From NCBI GenBank assembly GCA_020058145.1, contig JAGVEP010000434.1, positions 1 through 6,787 of the forward strand: a stretch of 6,787 nt of DNA, written 5' to 3'. Of this stretch, positions 1-5,987 are shown piece after piece. Both the position numbers and the translations under genes were made by a program. Under the pieces are notes generated by a model. That model did no database searches. It worked only from the letters and a program-made list of their open reading frames with translations, and was not told the origin of the DNA. How positions within the stretch are numbered: position 1 is the first letter of the stretch; every line of letters starts with the position of its first letter. This DNA comes from Phycisphaerae bacterium (GTDB lineage Bacteria; Planctomycetota; Phycisphaerae; UBA1845; Fen-1342).

Positions 1-549
1 GCCAACAGCATCCCCGAGTACCACCTGACGACCACCGCCATCAATTGCAGCAACCTGACGAACGTCAGTTTGAAGTTCTGGCGCTGGCTGGGTGTCGAGC
101 AGCCGACCTATGACCATGCCTACATCCGCGTGAGCAACAACGGCACGGCCTGGACGACGGTTTGGCAAAACGCTGCCGAAGTCGCGGATTCGTCGTGGCA
201 GGCGCAGGAGTATGACCTCTCCGCCGTCGCCAATAACCAGGCGAACGTCTACGTCCGCTGGACGATGGGCACGACCGACAGCAGTTGGACCTATTGCGGC
301 TGGAACCTTGACGACGTGGAGCTTTGGGGTCTGGCCCCGACGTTGCCCGAGGTTCTGGGCGACCTGAACTGCGATGGCGTCGTGAACTTCGACGACATCA
401 ACCCCTTCGTGCTGGCGATCAGCGACGCCGAAGGTTACTTTGCAGCATTCCCGACCTGCAACATCATGCGGGCGGATTGCAACGGCGACGGCTACGTCGA
501 CTTCGACGACATCAACCCGTTTGTGGTACTGCTGAGCACGAACGACTGA
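1..549 (+). CDS. Secreted protein, C-terminal part: beta-sandwich domain plus dockerin-like module (5' end outside window)
   Basis: The frame is open from base 1 to a TGA at 547-549, giving 182 residues of a longer protein; the real start lies upstream of the window. The TTG at base 70 is only an internal codon. Residues 1 to about 110 resemble the jelly-roll/MAM-like domain found behind the catalytic domain of secreted peptidases and other exported planctomycete proteins, with phrases such as SLKFWRWLGV, DHAYIRVSNNG and YCGWNLDDVELWG. Residues about 120-182 form a dockerin-like module with two calcium-binding loops, DLNCDGVVNFDD and DCNGDGYVDFDD, and three cysteines. The enzymatic or binding domain is missing, so the overall function is unknown; a secreted peptidase is a guess from domain company. 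The gene faces the M28 peptidase gene tail to tail, with 59 bases between stop codons. Confidence 0.88.
   Translation, partial: ANSIPEYHLTTTAINCSNLTNVSLKFWRWLGVEQPTYDHAYIRVSNNGTAWTTVWQNAAEVADSSWQAQEYDLSAVANNQANVYVRWTMGTTDSSWTYCGWNLDDVELWGLAPTLPEVLGDLNCDGVVNFDDINPFVLAISDAEGYFAAFPTCNIMRADCNGDGYVDFDDINPFVVLLSTND
120..549 (+). other. Dockerin-like C-terminal module, copy 1 (within the CDS, coding part about 358-546)
   Basis: The two EF-hand-like loops lie at about 361-396 and 475-510. The 19-base string acttcgacgacatcaaccc occurs exactly twice inside the module, at 386-404 and 500-518, consistent with an internal duplication of the loop-helix unit. The 17-base string tcgacttcgacgacatc at 497-513 also occurs at 4713-4729 in the beta-helix gene. 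Known dockerin type I domains bind cohesins through such paired calcium loops. In planctomycetes the partner of this variant is not established, so anchoring or sorting is an inference. Bases before 358 belong to the preceding domain and linker. Confidence 0.7.
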
Positions 550-560
550 CCGAGCGAGCA

Positions 561-602
561 GAACGCGATGCGCCAGCGAGCCTGCGCTGGCGCGTCGCGT
601 TC
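561..602. terminator. Long hairpin between convergent genes, probable transcription end or REP-like element
   Basis: Bases 561-578 pair with 585-602 over 18 base pairs around a six-base loop (agcctg). The only imperfection is T569 against G594, which is a G-U wobble in the rightward transcript and an A-C mismatch in the leftward one. It sits in the 59 bases between the stop codons of the secreted protein and the M28 peptidase, which suits a bidirectional terminator or an mRNA 3' end stabiliser. There is no T-run on either side, so a classical intrinsic terminator is not proven. Its core gcgccagcg recurs in the hairpin at 5991-6010. Confidence 0.55.
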
Positions 603-608
603 GGATCG

Positions 609-1973
609 TCATGGAGTTGTGGGTACTGCCCGACGGGTCGGCCGCTCGGGAGCATCTGCGAGGCGTCGGGCCAGGACGGCGAGTACCGCCGACGTCTGGA
701 CCGTGCCGCGACGATCGACCGATTCGTAGGTATCGCCGGCGGTGTGATAGCCTTTGACGCCCGGCCCGAGTTCGCCGCCGATCGCCAGTCCGCACACGCC
801 CTGATGTACGAAGGGCGCGTGGTCGCTGCCGTCGCCGCCGGGCGTAACGGTGATGTTGGGATCCATCTCATAGGCCGCCAAATCGGCGCGCACACCTTGC
901 AGGAACGGGACCACCTCCTCGTGGCCGAACACCACCAGGTTGCGCGGCGCGCCCGGCATATCGACATTGATGACGGCGACGATGCGGTCCATTTCGTCGC
1001 GGTGCTCACGAACGTAAGCCTCGCTCCCTTCGAGCCCCTGCTCCTCCCCCATGAACCAAATGAAACGGATCGTGCGGCGGGCTGAGGAGTTGACGCGGGC
1101 GAGCGCCCGAGCCGTTTCGAGGATGGTCGCGGACCCGCTGCCGTTATCCATGCCGCCTTCGGCCAGGTGCCAGCTATCGAGGTGCGCACAGACGATCACG
1201 ATTTCGCGCGCGGCGGCCCCGCGGCCGGGAATTTCACCGCTCACGTTGCGCGGGTGGCAGACCCAGTTCTCGGTCTCAAGTTGAATATTGACGCGCACAC
1301 GCTCGCCGCGCGCCAGCCGTTCGAGCAGCTCGTCGTCGTGGGGGATGACGACGGCCGGCTCCGCGCCGGGCGTGCGGTGGCCGTTGCCGATGGTCGGGTG
1401 GCCGTCCGCGGCGGCCATGACGACCAGACCGGCCGCGCCGCGTTGAATAGCCTGCTTCAGCTTCGGGCCGCGCCAGTGATTGTCACGCACCAGGGCGAAC
1501 TTGCCGACCACTTCGTCGCCGTGTGCGGCGAAGTCCTCGTCCTTGCCGTCCCCGCAGTCGATCAGCTCAGCGGTGATGCCGTCGGGCGGTGTCGGCATGG
1601 TGCGGGCGAGCGCGATGGCTCCGTCGAGTACGCACGGCGGCGCGGACTCATCCAGTACCGCGACGCGCGTCTGCCGGACCGTCCAGCAGTTCATCTCAAA
1701 CGGCTCGAATTGGACGTTTTTCAGGCCATAGGCGCGCAATTTGGCGGCGACGAAGTCGGCGGCGTGCTCCGCGTTCGGTGTGCCGGTCAAGCGCCCTCCC
1801 GGCATGGCGAGTGCGCGGAGATTTCCGGCGAACTCGGCGTGCATCATGACCTCGCCGATGAGCAAGCGGTCGGTGAGGTCGGTGCGGGGCTGCTGGCAGC
1901 CGCTGAGGGCCGCCATGACAAGGAGACAGGCTGCGGAACAACACGTCTGTGGCCGCAGTGTGCGGGTCGGCAT
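609..1973 (-). CDS. M28 family metallopeptidase, carboxypeptidase Q-like, lipoprotein
   Basis: This 454-residue protein is predicted to hydrolyse amino-terminal or small peptide bonds with two zinc ions, outside the cytoplasm. Residues 1-26 are a lipoprotein signal with lipobox LSGC and lipidation site C26. A protease-associated (PA) type insert spans about residues 110-230 (VVGKFALVRDN, AGLVVMAAADG). The M28 core follows. The zinc ligands and catalytic residues are visible: H264 and D266 in AHLDSW, D276 in GGMDNGSGS, catalytic E310 and ligand E311 in WFMGEEQGLEGS, D338 in INVDMPG and H410 in GYHTAGDTYESVD. Length and motif order fit carboxypeptidase Q/PSMA-like M28 enzymes, and no catalytic residue is missing. 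The start at 1973 is chosen because GGAGA (1979-1983) precedes it by five bases and a signal peptide begins there. The frame stays open upstream to 2204, but that stretch is arginine/proline-rich and lacks a signal. Substrate is unknown. Confidence 0.93.
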   Translation of the reverse strand: MPTRTLRPQTCCSAACLLVMAALSGCQQPRTDLTDRLLIGEVMMHAEFAGNLRALAMPGGRLTGTPNAEHAADFVAAKLRAYGLKNVQFEPFEMNCWTVRQTRVAVLDESAPPCVLDGAIALARTMPTPPDGITAELIDCGDGKDEDFAAHGDEVVGKFALVRDNHWRGPKLKQAIQRGAAGLVVMAAADGHPTIGNGHRTPGAEPAVVIPHDDELLERLARGERVRVNIQLETENWVCHPRNVSGEIPGRGAAAREIVIVCAHLDSWHLAEGGMDNGSGSATILETARALARVNSSARRTIRFIWFMGEEQGLEGSEAYVREHRDEMDRIVAVINVDMPGAPRNLVVFGHEEVVPFLQGVRADLAAYEMDPNITVTPGGDGSDHAPFVHQGVCGLAIGGELGPGVKGYHTAGDTYESVDRRGTVQTSAVLAVLARRLADAPERPTRRAVPTTP

Positions 1974-1978
1974 CGGTT

Positions 1979-1983
1979 TCTCC
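1979..1983 (-). promoter_or_regulatory. Ribosome binding site of the M28 peptidase
   Basis: GGAGA on the minus strand lies five bases before the ATG at 1973. It overlaps an alternative in-frame ATG at 1985, which has no comparable site of its own. This decides the start that gives the lipoprotein signal. Confidence 0.65.
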
Positions 1984-2036
1984 ATTTCCGGCGCCACGGC
2001 ACCGGCAGGCCGTTTGGGCCGCTCTCCGGGCCGGGG

Positions 2037-2042
2037 ATTGTA
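2037..2042 (-). promoter_or_regulatory. Possible -10 box for the M28 peptidase gene
   Basis: The minus strand reads TACAAT, five of six matches to TATAAT, in otherwise very GC-rich DNA, about 64 bases before the chosen start. No acceptable -35 box is present at the usual distance (the sequence there is all G and C), so the call is tentative. Confidence 0.3.
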
Positions 2043-2091
2043 GCCGCTGACGGCCGCGCGCGCGGGCGGCACACGTGCAGCAAGCAGGCCA

Positions 2092-2124
2092 CCCCGCGAT
2101 CTCGGCAAGCGGGGCGCGTTTTTT
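2092..2124 (+). terminator. Terminator-like hairpin with T6 tract in the divergent region
   Basis: CCCCGC (2092-2097) pairs with GCGGGG (2109-2114) around an 11-base loop, followed by CGCG and six Ts (2119-2124). The polarity suits a rightward transcript, yet no rightward gene lies just upstream: the M28 gene runs the other way. It could stop antisense transcription out of the M28 locus or end a short untranslated RNA. The stem is only six base pairs and there are four bases before the T-run, so it may be weak. Confidence 0.4.
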
Positions 2125-2186
2125 GGGACGTGCGAGCGGGCGGTGTCTGCGGCCAAGACCGCTGTGCGCACGACCCTCGAATTTCG

Positions 2187-2215
2187 TTGTTTGGGTTTCA
2201 TCAAATCGCTAGGAT
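2187..2215 (+). promoter_or_regulatory. Candidate sigma70-type promoter of the beta-helix gene
   Basis: TTGTTT (2187-2192) and TAGGAT (2210-2215) are separated by exactly 17 bases, in a locally AT-rich patch (about 2180-2216) within GC-rich DNA. Transcription would start near 2222 and give a leader of about 100 bases before the ATG at 2324. Both boxes match the consensus in four of six positions. This is a pattern match only. Confidence 0.5.
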
Positions 2216-2312
2216 GGAGACACCGAGGCCTGCGACCGATCGAAGGTGGGCACGAGCCGCGCGGCAGCCGTGGCAGGCCGCCGCAGCTTTGGCGTGATCG
2301 TGCCCAAAACCT

Positions 2313-2318
2313 GGGGAG
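2313..2318 (+). promoter_or_regulatory. Ribosome binding site of the beta-helix gene
   Basis: GGGGAG lies five bases before the ATG at 2324. It favours that start over the upstream GTG at 2246, which would put 26 Arg-rich residues before the signal peptide, and over the ATG at 2342, which lacks a ribosome site. Confidence 0.65.
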
Positions 2319-2323
2319 CCAAC

Positions 2324-4765
2324 ATGCTCACGCAGTGCAACATGAAGCTGGCCGCGGCGATGTGGATCGCCGCGGGGTTCGGCGTCTTCACCGCCGGCGC
2401 GACCGATCTGCACGTCCCGGCACAGTACGCCACGATCCAGGCGGCGATCGATGCCGCACAACCCGGTGACAGCGTGGTGATCGCCGACGGCACGTACACC
2501 GGCACCGGCAACCGCGGCCTCGACTACTTCGGCAAGGCCATCACGGTGCGGTCCGCCAATGGTGCGGCTAATTGCATCATCGACTGCGAAAACGCCGCCC
2601 GCGCCGTGACTTTTCAGACTTCTGAGACGGCCGCGGCGATCCTGGACGGGCTGACGATTCGCAACGGCCGCGCGGGTCAAGGCGGCGCCGTTTATTGCAG
2701 CAATAATACCAGCCCGATCATCCGTAACTGCACTTTCACCGCGAACGCGGCGACCGATGTGTACGGCGGCGGCGCGCTGTACTGCCACACGGCGGCGCCG
2801 ACGGTCGAACATTGCACGTTCACGGCAAACCAGGCCACGAATCAGGGCGGTGCGGTCTCGGCCTTCTATTCCAGCAACATCCACTGCACCGATTGTGATT
2901 TTACGGAGAACTACACACCGTCATTCGGTAGCGCACTCGTCAGCTACGACAGCAGCGTCACGCTGACGAACTGCCAGGTGCACAGCAACCACGCCGGCGG
3001 CGGCGCGGTCATCTGTATTCAGGGCAGCGCGACACTCACTGATTGCTCAATCACGGACAATACGAACCAGCCGAACTACGCAGCGTCCACCGGCGTGCAT
3101 TTCGAGACTGGGGCCGCCGTGACGGTGCAGCGTTGCACGTTTTCCGGCAATCACGGCGGCTACATCGGCGGCGGGCTCTATTGCGGGAATGCGTGTACTG
3201 GGACCATCACCGATTGCACGTTTAGCGACAACTCGGCCATCTTGGGCGGCGCCGCGGCGTGCAGCTTCGACGTCAGCGTGACTTTCAGCGGTTGCACATT
3301 CGAACAAAACGCCACCACCAGTGGCGACGGCGGGGCGCTGTGGCTGAACACCTCGCCGGTCACGCTCGAAGACTGCCAGATTCGGTTCAATACCTCAGTG
3401 CAACACGGCGGGGGTCTGGCGCTGGGAGGGCCCGCCGTAGTGCGCAACTGCACCATCACCCAGAACAGTACCGGCACGTACGGTGCAGGGGGGGGCATCC
3501 TGTGCTCCTCCGGCGGACCGCCGCTCATCACCGGCTGCCAGATCACCGCCAACTCGGCGGGGCGAGGCGGCGGTGTCTATTGCGGCTATGATGCCATTCC
3601 GCGGGTGGTCGACTGCACGATCAGCGGCAACCACGCGATCGGCTACGGCGGTTTCGGCGGCGGGTTCTGCTGCGAAGGTGACGGGGGCGCCCCGGTCCTG
3701 ATCAACACCGTGCTGACGGGCAACGACAGTGTCTCTTACGGCGGCGGGTTTTATGCTGTCCAGAACACGGCGCCGCTGCTGCTCGGCTGTACGATTAGCA
3801 GCAACTGGAACGAGTACTACGGCGGCGGCGTGTGCTTCAGCTCTGGTGTGAACGGCGTGCTGGCGAATTGCACGCTGGCCGCAAACTCAACCCGCTACGG
3901 GGGCGGCGGGCTCGCGGCGGTCTACTCCGGACATTCGCGGGTCGTCAACTGCGTCATCACGAACAACCAGGCGACCGAACGGGGCGGCGGCCTGTTCATC
4001 TCCGAGGACCACGACGTCGCGCTGCGTAATACGACCATCGTGTATAACAGCGCGGACGAGGGCGGCGGCGTGGAGTTCGAGAACAACAGCCCCGCGGCAC
4101 TCATCGGCTGCATCCTGGCGGGGAACACGGCTACGTCGTCGGGTCCGCAGGGCCGCTACTGGGGCTCGGGCAGCCTGACCGTGTCCTACAGCAATGTCGT
4201 CGGCGGTCAGCAGGGATTCACAGGCTGGAGCACACTGATCTGGGGTGCCGGAAACCTCGATGGCGAGCCGCAATTCGCCGACAGCGACGGTCCCGACAAC
4301 AACCCCGCCACCTGGCCGGACAACGACTACCACCTGACGACGAGTTCGCTGTGCATCGATGCGGGCGACAACGTAAACCCGGCGCTGCGCGACCCGCTTG
4401 ATCTGGATAACGACGGCAGCGTGACTGACCCCCTGCCGACGGACCGCGACGGACTGGCGCGGTACGTCGACACACCTGGCACGCCGGACACCGGGCGCGG
4501 AACGGCCCCCATCGTCGATATCGGCGCCTACGAGTACGGCGGAACCGTGAGCCTGCCGCCGGGGCCGTGGCCAGGGGATTCAAACTGCGACGGCGCCATC
4601 AACTTCGATGACATCGATGCCTTTGTGCTGGCGCTGTCCGACCCCGCGACGTACCACGCGGTGTACCCGGACTGCGACATCTTGAATGCCGACTGCAACA
4701 ACGACGGAACGCTCGACTTCGACGACATCGATTCGTTCGTGGCGCTTCTGAGCGGAGGATATTGA
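2324..4765 (+). CDS. Secreted right-handed parallel beta-helix repeat protein with C-terminal dockerin-like module
   Basis: This is an 813-residue exported protein. Residues 1-26 look like a Sec signal peptide (MKLAAAMWIAAGFGVF core, likely cleavage after AGA). Residues about 28-65 (HVPAQYATIQAAIDAAQPGDSV, then IADGTY) are the usual cap that opens pectate-lyase-like beta-helices. About residues 118-605 hold 18 rungs of 24-30 residues, each with a GG(G/A)-aromatic turn and a 'C-T-[FI]-x-x-N' strand; this matches the PbH1/polymorphic outer membrane protein type of repeat. After a further strand region, VDIGAYEYGG (about 730-739), often seen at the end of such helices, leads through a Pro/Gly linker to the dockerin-like module at 751-813. 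Such folds occur in polysaccharide-active enzymes, adhesins and structural surface proteins. No catalytic Asp cluster can be assigned by eye, so function is open; a cell-surface or adhesin-like role is inferred. It converges on the response regulator gene with 32 bases between stops. Confidence 0.93.
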   Translation: MLTQCNMKLAAAMWIAAGFGVFTAGATDLHVPAQYATIQAAIDAAQPGDSVVIADGTYTGTGNRGLDYFGKAITVRSANGAANCIIDCENAARAVTFQTSETAAAILDGLTIRNGRAGQGGAVYCSNNTSPIIRNCTFTANAATDVYGGGALYCHTAAPTVEHCTFTANQATNQGGAVSAFYSSNIHCTDCDFTENYTPSFGSALVSYDSSVTLTNCQVHSNHAGGGAVICIQGSATLTDCSITDNTNQPNYAASTGVHFETGAAVTVQRCTFSGNHGGYIGGGLYCGNACTGTITDCTFSDNSAILGGAAACSFDVSVTFSGCTFEQNATTSGDGGALWLNTSPVTLEDCQIRFNTSVQHGGGLALGGPAVVRNCTITQNSTGTYGAGGGILCSSGGPPLITGCQITANSAGRGGGVYCGYDAIPRVVDCTISGNHAIGYGGFGGGFCCEGDGGAPVLINTVLTGNDSVSYGGGFYAVQNTAPLLLGCTISSNWNEYYGGGVCFSSGVNGVLANCTLAANSTRYGGGGLAAVYSGHSRVVNCVITNNQATERGGGLFISEDHDVALRNTTIVYNSADEGGGVEFENNSPAALIGCILAGNTATSSGPQGRYWGSGSLTVSYSNVVGGQQGFTGWSTLIWGAGNLDGEPQFADSDGPDNNPATWPDNDYHLTTSSLCIDAGDNVNPALRDPLDLDNDGSVTDPLPTDRDGLARYVDTPGTPDTGRGTAPIVDIGAYEYGGTVSLPPGPWPGDSNCDGAINFDDIDAFVLALSDPATYHAVYPDCDILNADCNNDGTLDFDDIDSFVALLSGGY
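3488..3495 (+). repeat. Run of eight Gs inside the beta-helix gene
   Basis: Eight consecutive Gs encode part of the Gly-Gly-Gly turn of the tenth rung (GAGGGILC). The reading frame is intact on both sides at this length. Gain or loss of one G would shift the frame and truncate the protein before the C-terminal module. Long G-runs are a known site of slippage in surface-protein genes, but it may equally be a by-product of glycine codons in a GC-rich genome. Confidence 0.9.
4574..4762 (+). other. Dockerin-like C-terminal module, copy 2 (within the beta-helix CDS)
   Basis: Residues 751-813 carry loops DSNCDGAINFDD and DCNNDGTLDFDD, with three cysteines at the same places as in the first gene of the window (NCDG, P-x-C-[ND]-I, ADCN). 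The two modules align without gaps over about 60 residues apart from the last few, including FDDI, FVLA-[IL]-SD, and a final hydrophobic LLS. They have diverged in synonymous positions, so they are old paralogous modules and not a recent copy. Confidence 0.75.
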
Positions 4766-4797
4766 GGCCCGCGCGGCGTCGGACACCCAGACCGTGG

Positions 4798-5418
4798 TCA
4801 GGGGGCGGTCCGTGGCGCGCTCAGCACGATGCGCACGAGTTCGGCGATCGTGTGTACGCCGAGCTTCTTCATGAGGCGCGAACGGTAGACCTCGACGGTC
4901 TTTTCGCTGAGCCCGAGCTGAGCAGCGATTTGCTTGTTCGCCAATCCGTCGGCGAGGCCCCGCATGACCTGATCTTCGCGTTTCGACAGGGCCCGCAGGA
5001 GCGCGAGAATTTCGTTCTGCGCGCTGGTCTGCTGGTGTACGAGCACCGCGCGCTGCGCGGCCTGCCGCAGGCGCGTGAGCAAGGTCTGGTTGCTGAAGGG
5101 CTTCTGGATATAGTCAATCGCCCCGGTTCGCATGGCGCGGACGGCTCCAGGCACCTCACCATGCGCCGTGAAGACGATCGTGGGCAGGTGCATCCCGCGG
5201 GTCACGAGGAGTTCCTGTAATTCGAGGCCGCTCATCTCGGGCATTTGCACGTCGAGGACGAGGCAGGCGGGGTGCTGGCCATCGAACTCGCTCAGGAACG
5301 TGCGCGGGGAGGAATAGGTCTTCACCGGCAGCCCGAGGGACTCCGCCAGGCAGCGGACGGTGTTGAGCATGGACTCGTCGTCGTCGACCACGTAGACGAT
5401 GGGCTGCGCATCCGCCAT
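4798..5418 (-). CDS. FixJ/NarL-type two-component response regulator
   Basis: This 206-residue protein has a receiver domain (about 5-120) and a LuxR-type helix-turn-helix DNA-binding domain (about 143-202), the normal size for the FixJ family. Receiver residues are complete: acidic cluster D12-D14 in YVVDDDES, phosphoacceptor D56 in LVLDVQMP, T84 in VFTAHG and K106-P107 in DYIQKPF. The output domain reads LSKREDQVMRGLADGLANKQIAAQLGLSEKTVEVYRSRLMKKLG in order (given in pieces: LSKRE, NKQIAAQLGLS, KTVEVYRSRLMKK), typical of DNA-binding FixJ outputs. Phosphorylation of D56 by a sensor kinase is expected to promote dimerisation and promoter binding. No kinase gene lies in the window, so the signal and targets are unknown. 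The start at 5418 is preceded by GAGGAG (5424-5429); an ATG nine codons upstream (5445) adds only a short tail without receiver homology. Confidence 0.94.
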   Translation of the reverse strand: MADAQPIVYVVDDDESMLNTVRCLAESLGLPVKTYSSPRTFLSEFDGQHPACLVLDVQMPEMSGLELQELLVTRGMHLPTIVFTAHGEVPGAVRAMRTGAIDYIQKPFSNQTLLTRLRQAAQRAVLVHQQTSAQNEILALLRALSKREDQVMRGLADGLANKQIAAQLGLSEKTVEVYRSRLMKKLGVHTIAELVRIVLSAPRTAP

Positions 5419-5423
5419 CCGAA

Positions 5424-5429
5424 CTCCTC
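5424..5429 (-). promoter_or_regulatory. Ribosome binding site of the response regulator
   Basis: GAGGAG on the minus strand sits five bases before the ATG at 5418 and selects that start over the ATG at 5445. Confidence 0.7.
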
Positions 5430-5480
5430 GCGCCGCACCCAGCACTGCCGGGCGTGGGCGCGCCGGGGGCGAGCACCGAG

Positions 5481-5510
5481 ATGATAGGCGCCGCTTGGGG
5501 AAACGGCCAA
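5481..5510 (-). promoter_or_regulatory. Candidate sigma70-type promoter of the response regulator
   Basis: On the minus strand TTGGCC (5510-5505) is followed after 18 bases by TATCAT (5486-5481), five of six matches to the -10 consensus. Transcription would begin near 5474, about 55 bases before the start codon. It is a pattern match, placed where a promoter is expected. Confidence 0.45.
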
Positions 5511-5987
5511 GTTTATCGGTGGCGCAAGAAGGCCGACCGGCGGGTGCTGTGCGTCGCCGGCCGTGCCTTGAGGAGAATTCGCGCGCAGCCGGACAATGTG
5601 CCCGGGAGTCGCAGCAACGCCTTGGTTTCCGCCGCGTTGCCTGGCCTTTGAGTTCCCTTTAGTTCCATATGCGTATATCTTGTTTGTGGTCCAAAGCCGG
5701 TCGGCCAAGCTTGCGCTCGGCCGACCGTGCAAGGCATACACCCTTCGGCCCTGCCCTGCGTCCCACGGTCGAGTACGTTTTTCTGCGTCTCAGCGCCTGG
5801 CATTCCGGCCGCCGCGTGCCGCCGGCACTGCCTGCGTTGCCGGGATATAGACGCGCGGCGGCGAAATATGACTCTCGGGACGGGCGTTTTTGGTCGACGG
5901 CGCGCGGGCGGGCCGCGTCAGACCACGCAGCACCGCGGGTGTAGTCCAAAACTGCGGTAGCCGCCCCGCGCGGCTAGCCGCCTGTCC
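5511..5987. other. Non-coding stretch upstream of the response regulator
   Basis: No convincing protein gene is seen on either strand: the open frames here have erratic compositions rich in Arg, Pro and Cys, no domain motifs and no ribosome sites. The stretch holds an AT-rich island at about 5647-5690, the hairpin at 5698-5727, a smaller hairpin GTGCC-gcc-GGCAC near 5816-5828 enclosed by complementary CCGCCGCG and CGCGGCGG arms, and the perfect 12-base palindrome GCGGCTAGCCGC at 5970-5981. It may contain an untranslated RNA or be relic DNA next to an insertion sequence. Confidence 0.55.
5698..5727. repeat. Strong 13-bp inverted repeat with tetraloop
   Basis: Bases 5698-5710 (cggtcggccaagc) pair with 5715-5727 (gctcggccgaccg) around a four-base loop. 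The only imperfection, A5707 against C5718, becomes a G-U wobble if the minus strand is transcribed. In that strand the loop reads GCAA, a GNRA-type tetraloop. The hairpin therefore reads better as minus-strand RNA, upstream of and in the same sense as the response regulator. No T-run follows it. Confidence 0.6.

Larger units (their letters stand above)
1974..2323. other. Divergent intergenic region between the M28 peptidase and the beta-helix gene
   Basis: About 350 bases separate the two divergent starts. The stretch contains the leader of the M28 gene with a -10-like box, a run of ten alternating CG bases at 2055-2064, a terminator-like hairpin at 2092-2124, and the promoter and roughly 100-base leader of the beta-helix gene. 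Open frames cross it on both strands, but they are continuations of GC-rich frames and show no domain or ribosome site. I see no further gene. Confidence 0.7.

Noticed and set aside
2055..2064. Run of ten alternating C and G as a Z-DNA or regulatory site
   Set aside because: Such runs are common in GC-rich genomes and nothing else marks it as a site.
1974..2204. N-terminal extension of the M28 peptidase by 77 codons
   Set aside because: The extension is Arg/Pro-rich, overlaps the terminator-like and promoter-like sequences and would bury the lipoprotein signal. The ATG at 1973 has a ribosome site.
1167..2297. A 376-codon plus-strand open frame across the M28 gene
   Set aside because: It is antisense to a gene with full catalytic motifs; its translation has no domain or signal, and long antisense frames are expected in GC-rich DNA.
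2246..2323. GTG start for the beta-helix protein 26 codons upstream
   Set aside because: It would place an Arg-containing stretch before the signal peptide, while GGGGAG correctly precedes the ATG at 2324.
2201..2884. A 227-codon minus-strand frame opposite the start of the beta-helix gene
   Set aside because: It is a shadow of a clearly coding sequence with signal peptide and repeats, and has no recognisable features of its own.
2678..4140. Regularly spaced GGCGGC-rich DNA that could look like a CRISPR or tandem DNA repeat
   Set aside because: The spacing comes from glycine codons of the beta-helix rungs; the repeats are conserved as protein, not as DNA.
5322..5803. Open frames of 84-139 codons upstream of the response regulator on both strands
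   Set aside because: They have erratic composition, overlap each other and the hairpins, and lack ribosome sites and domain motifs.
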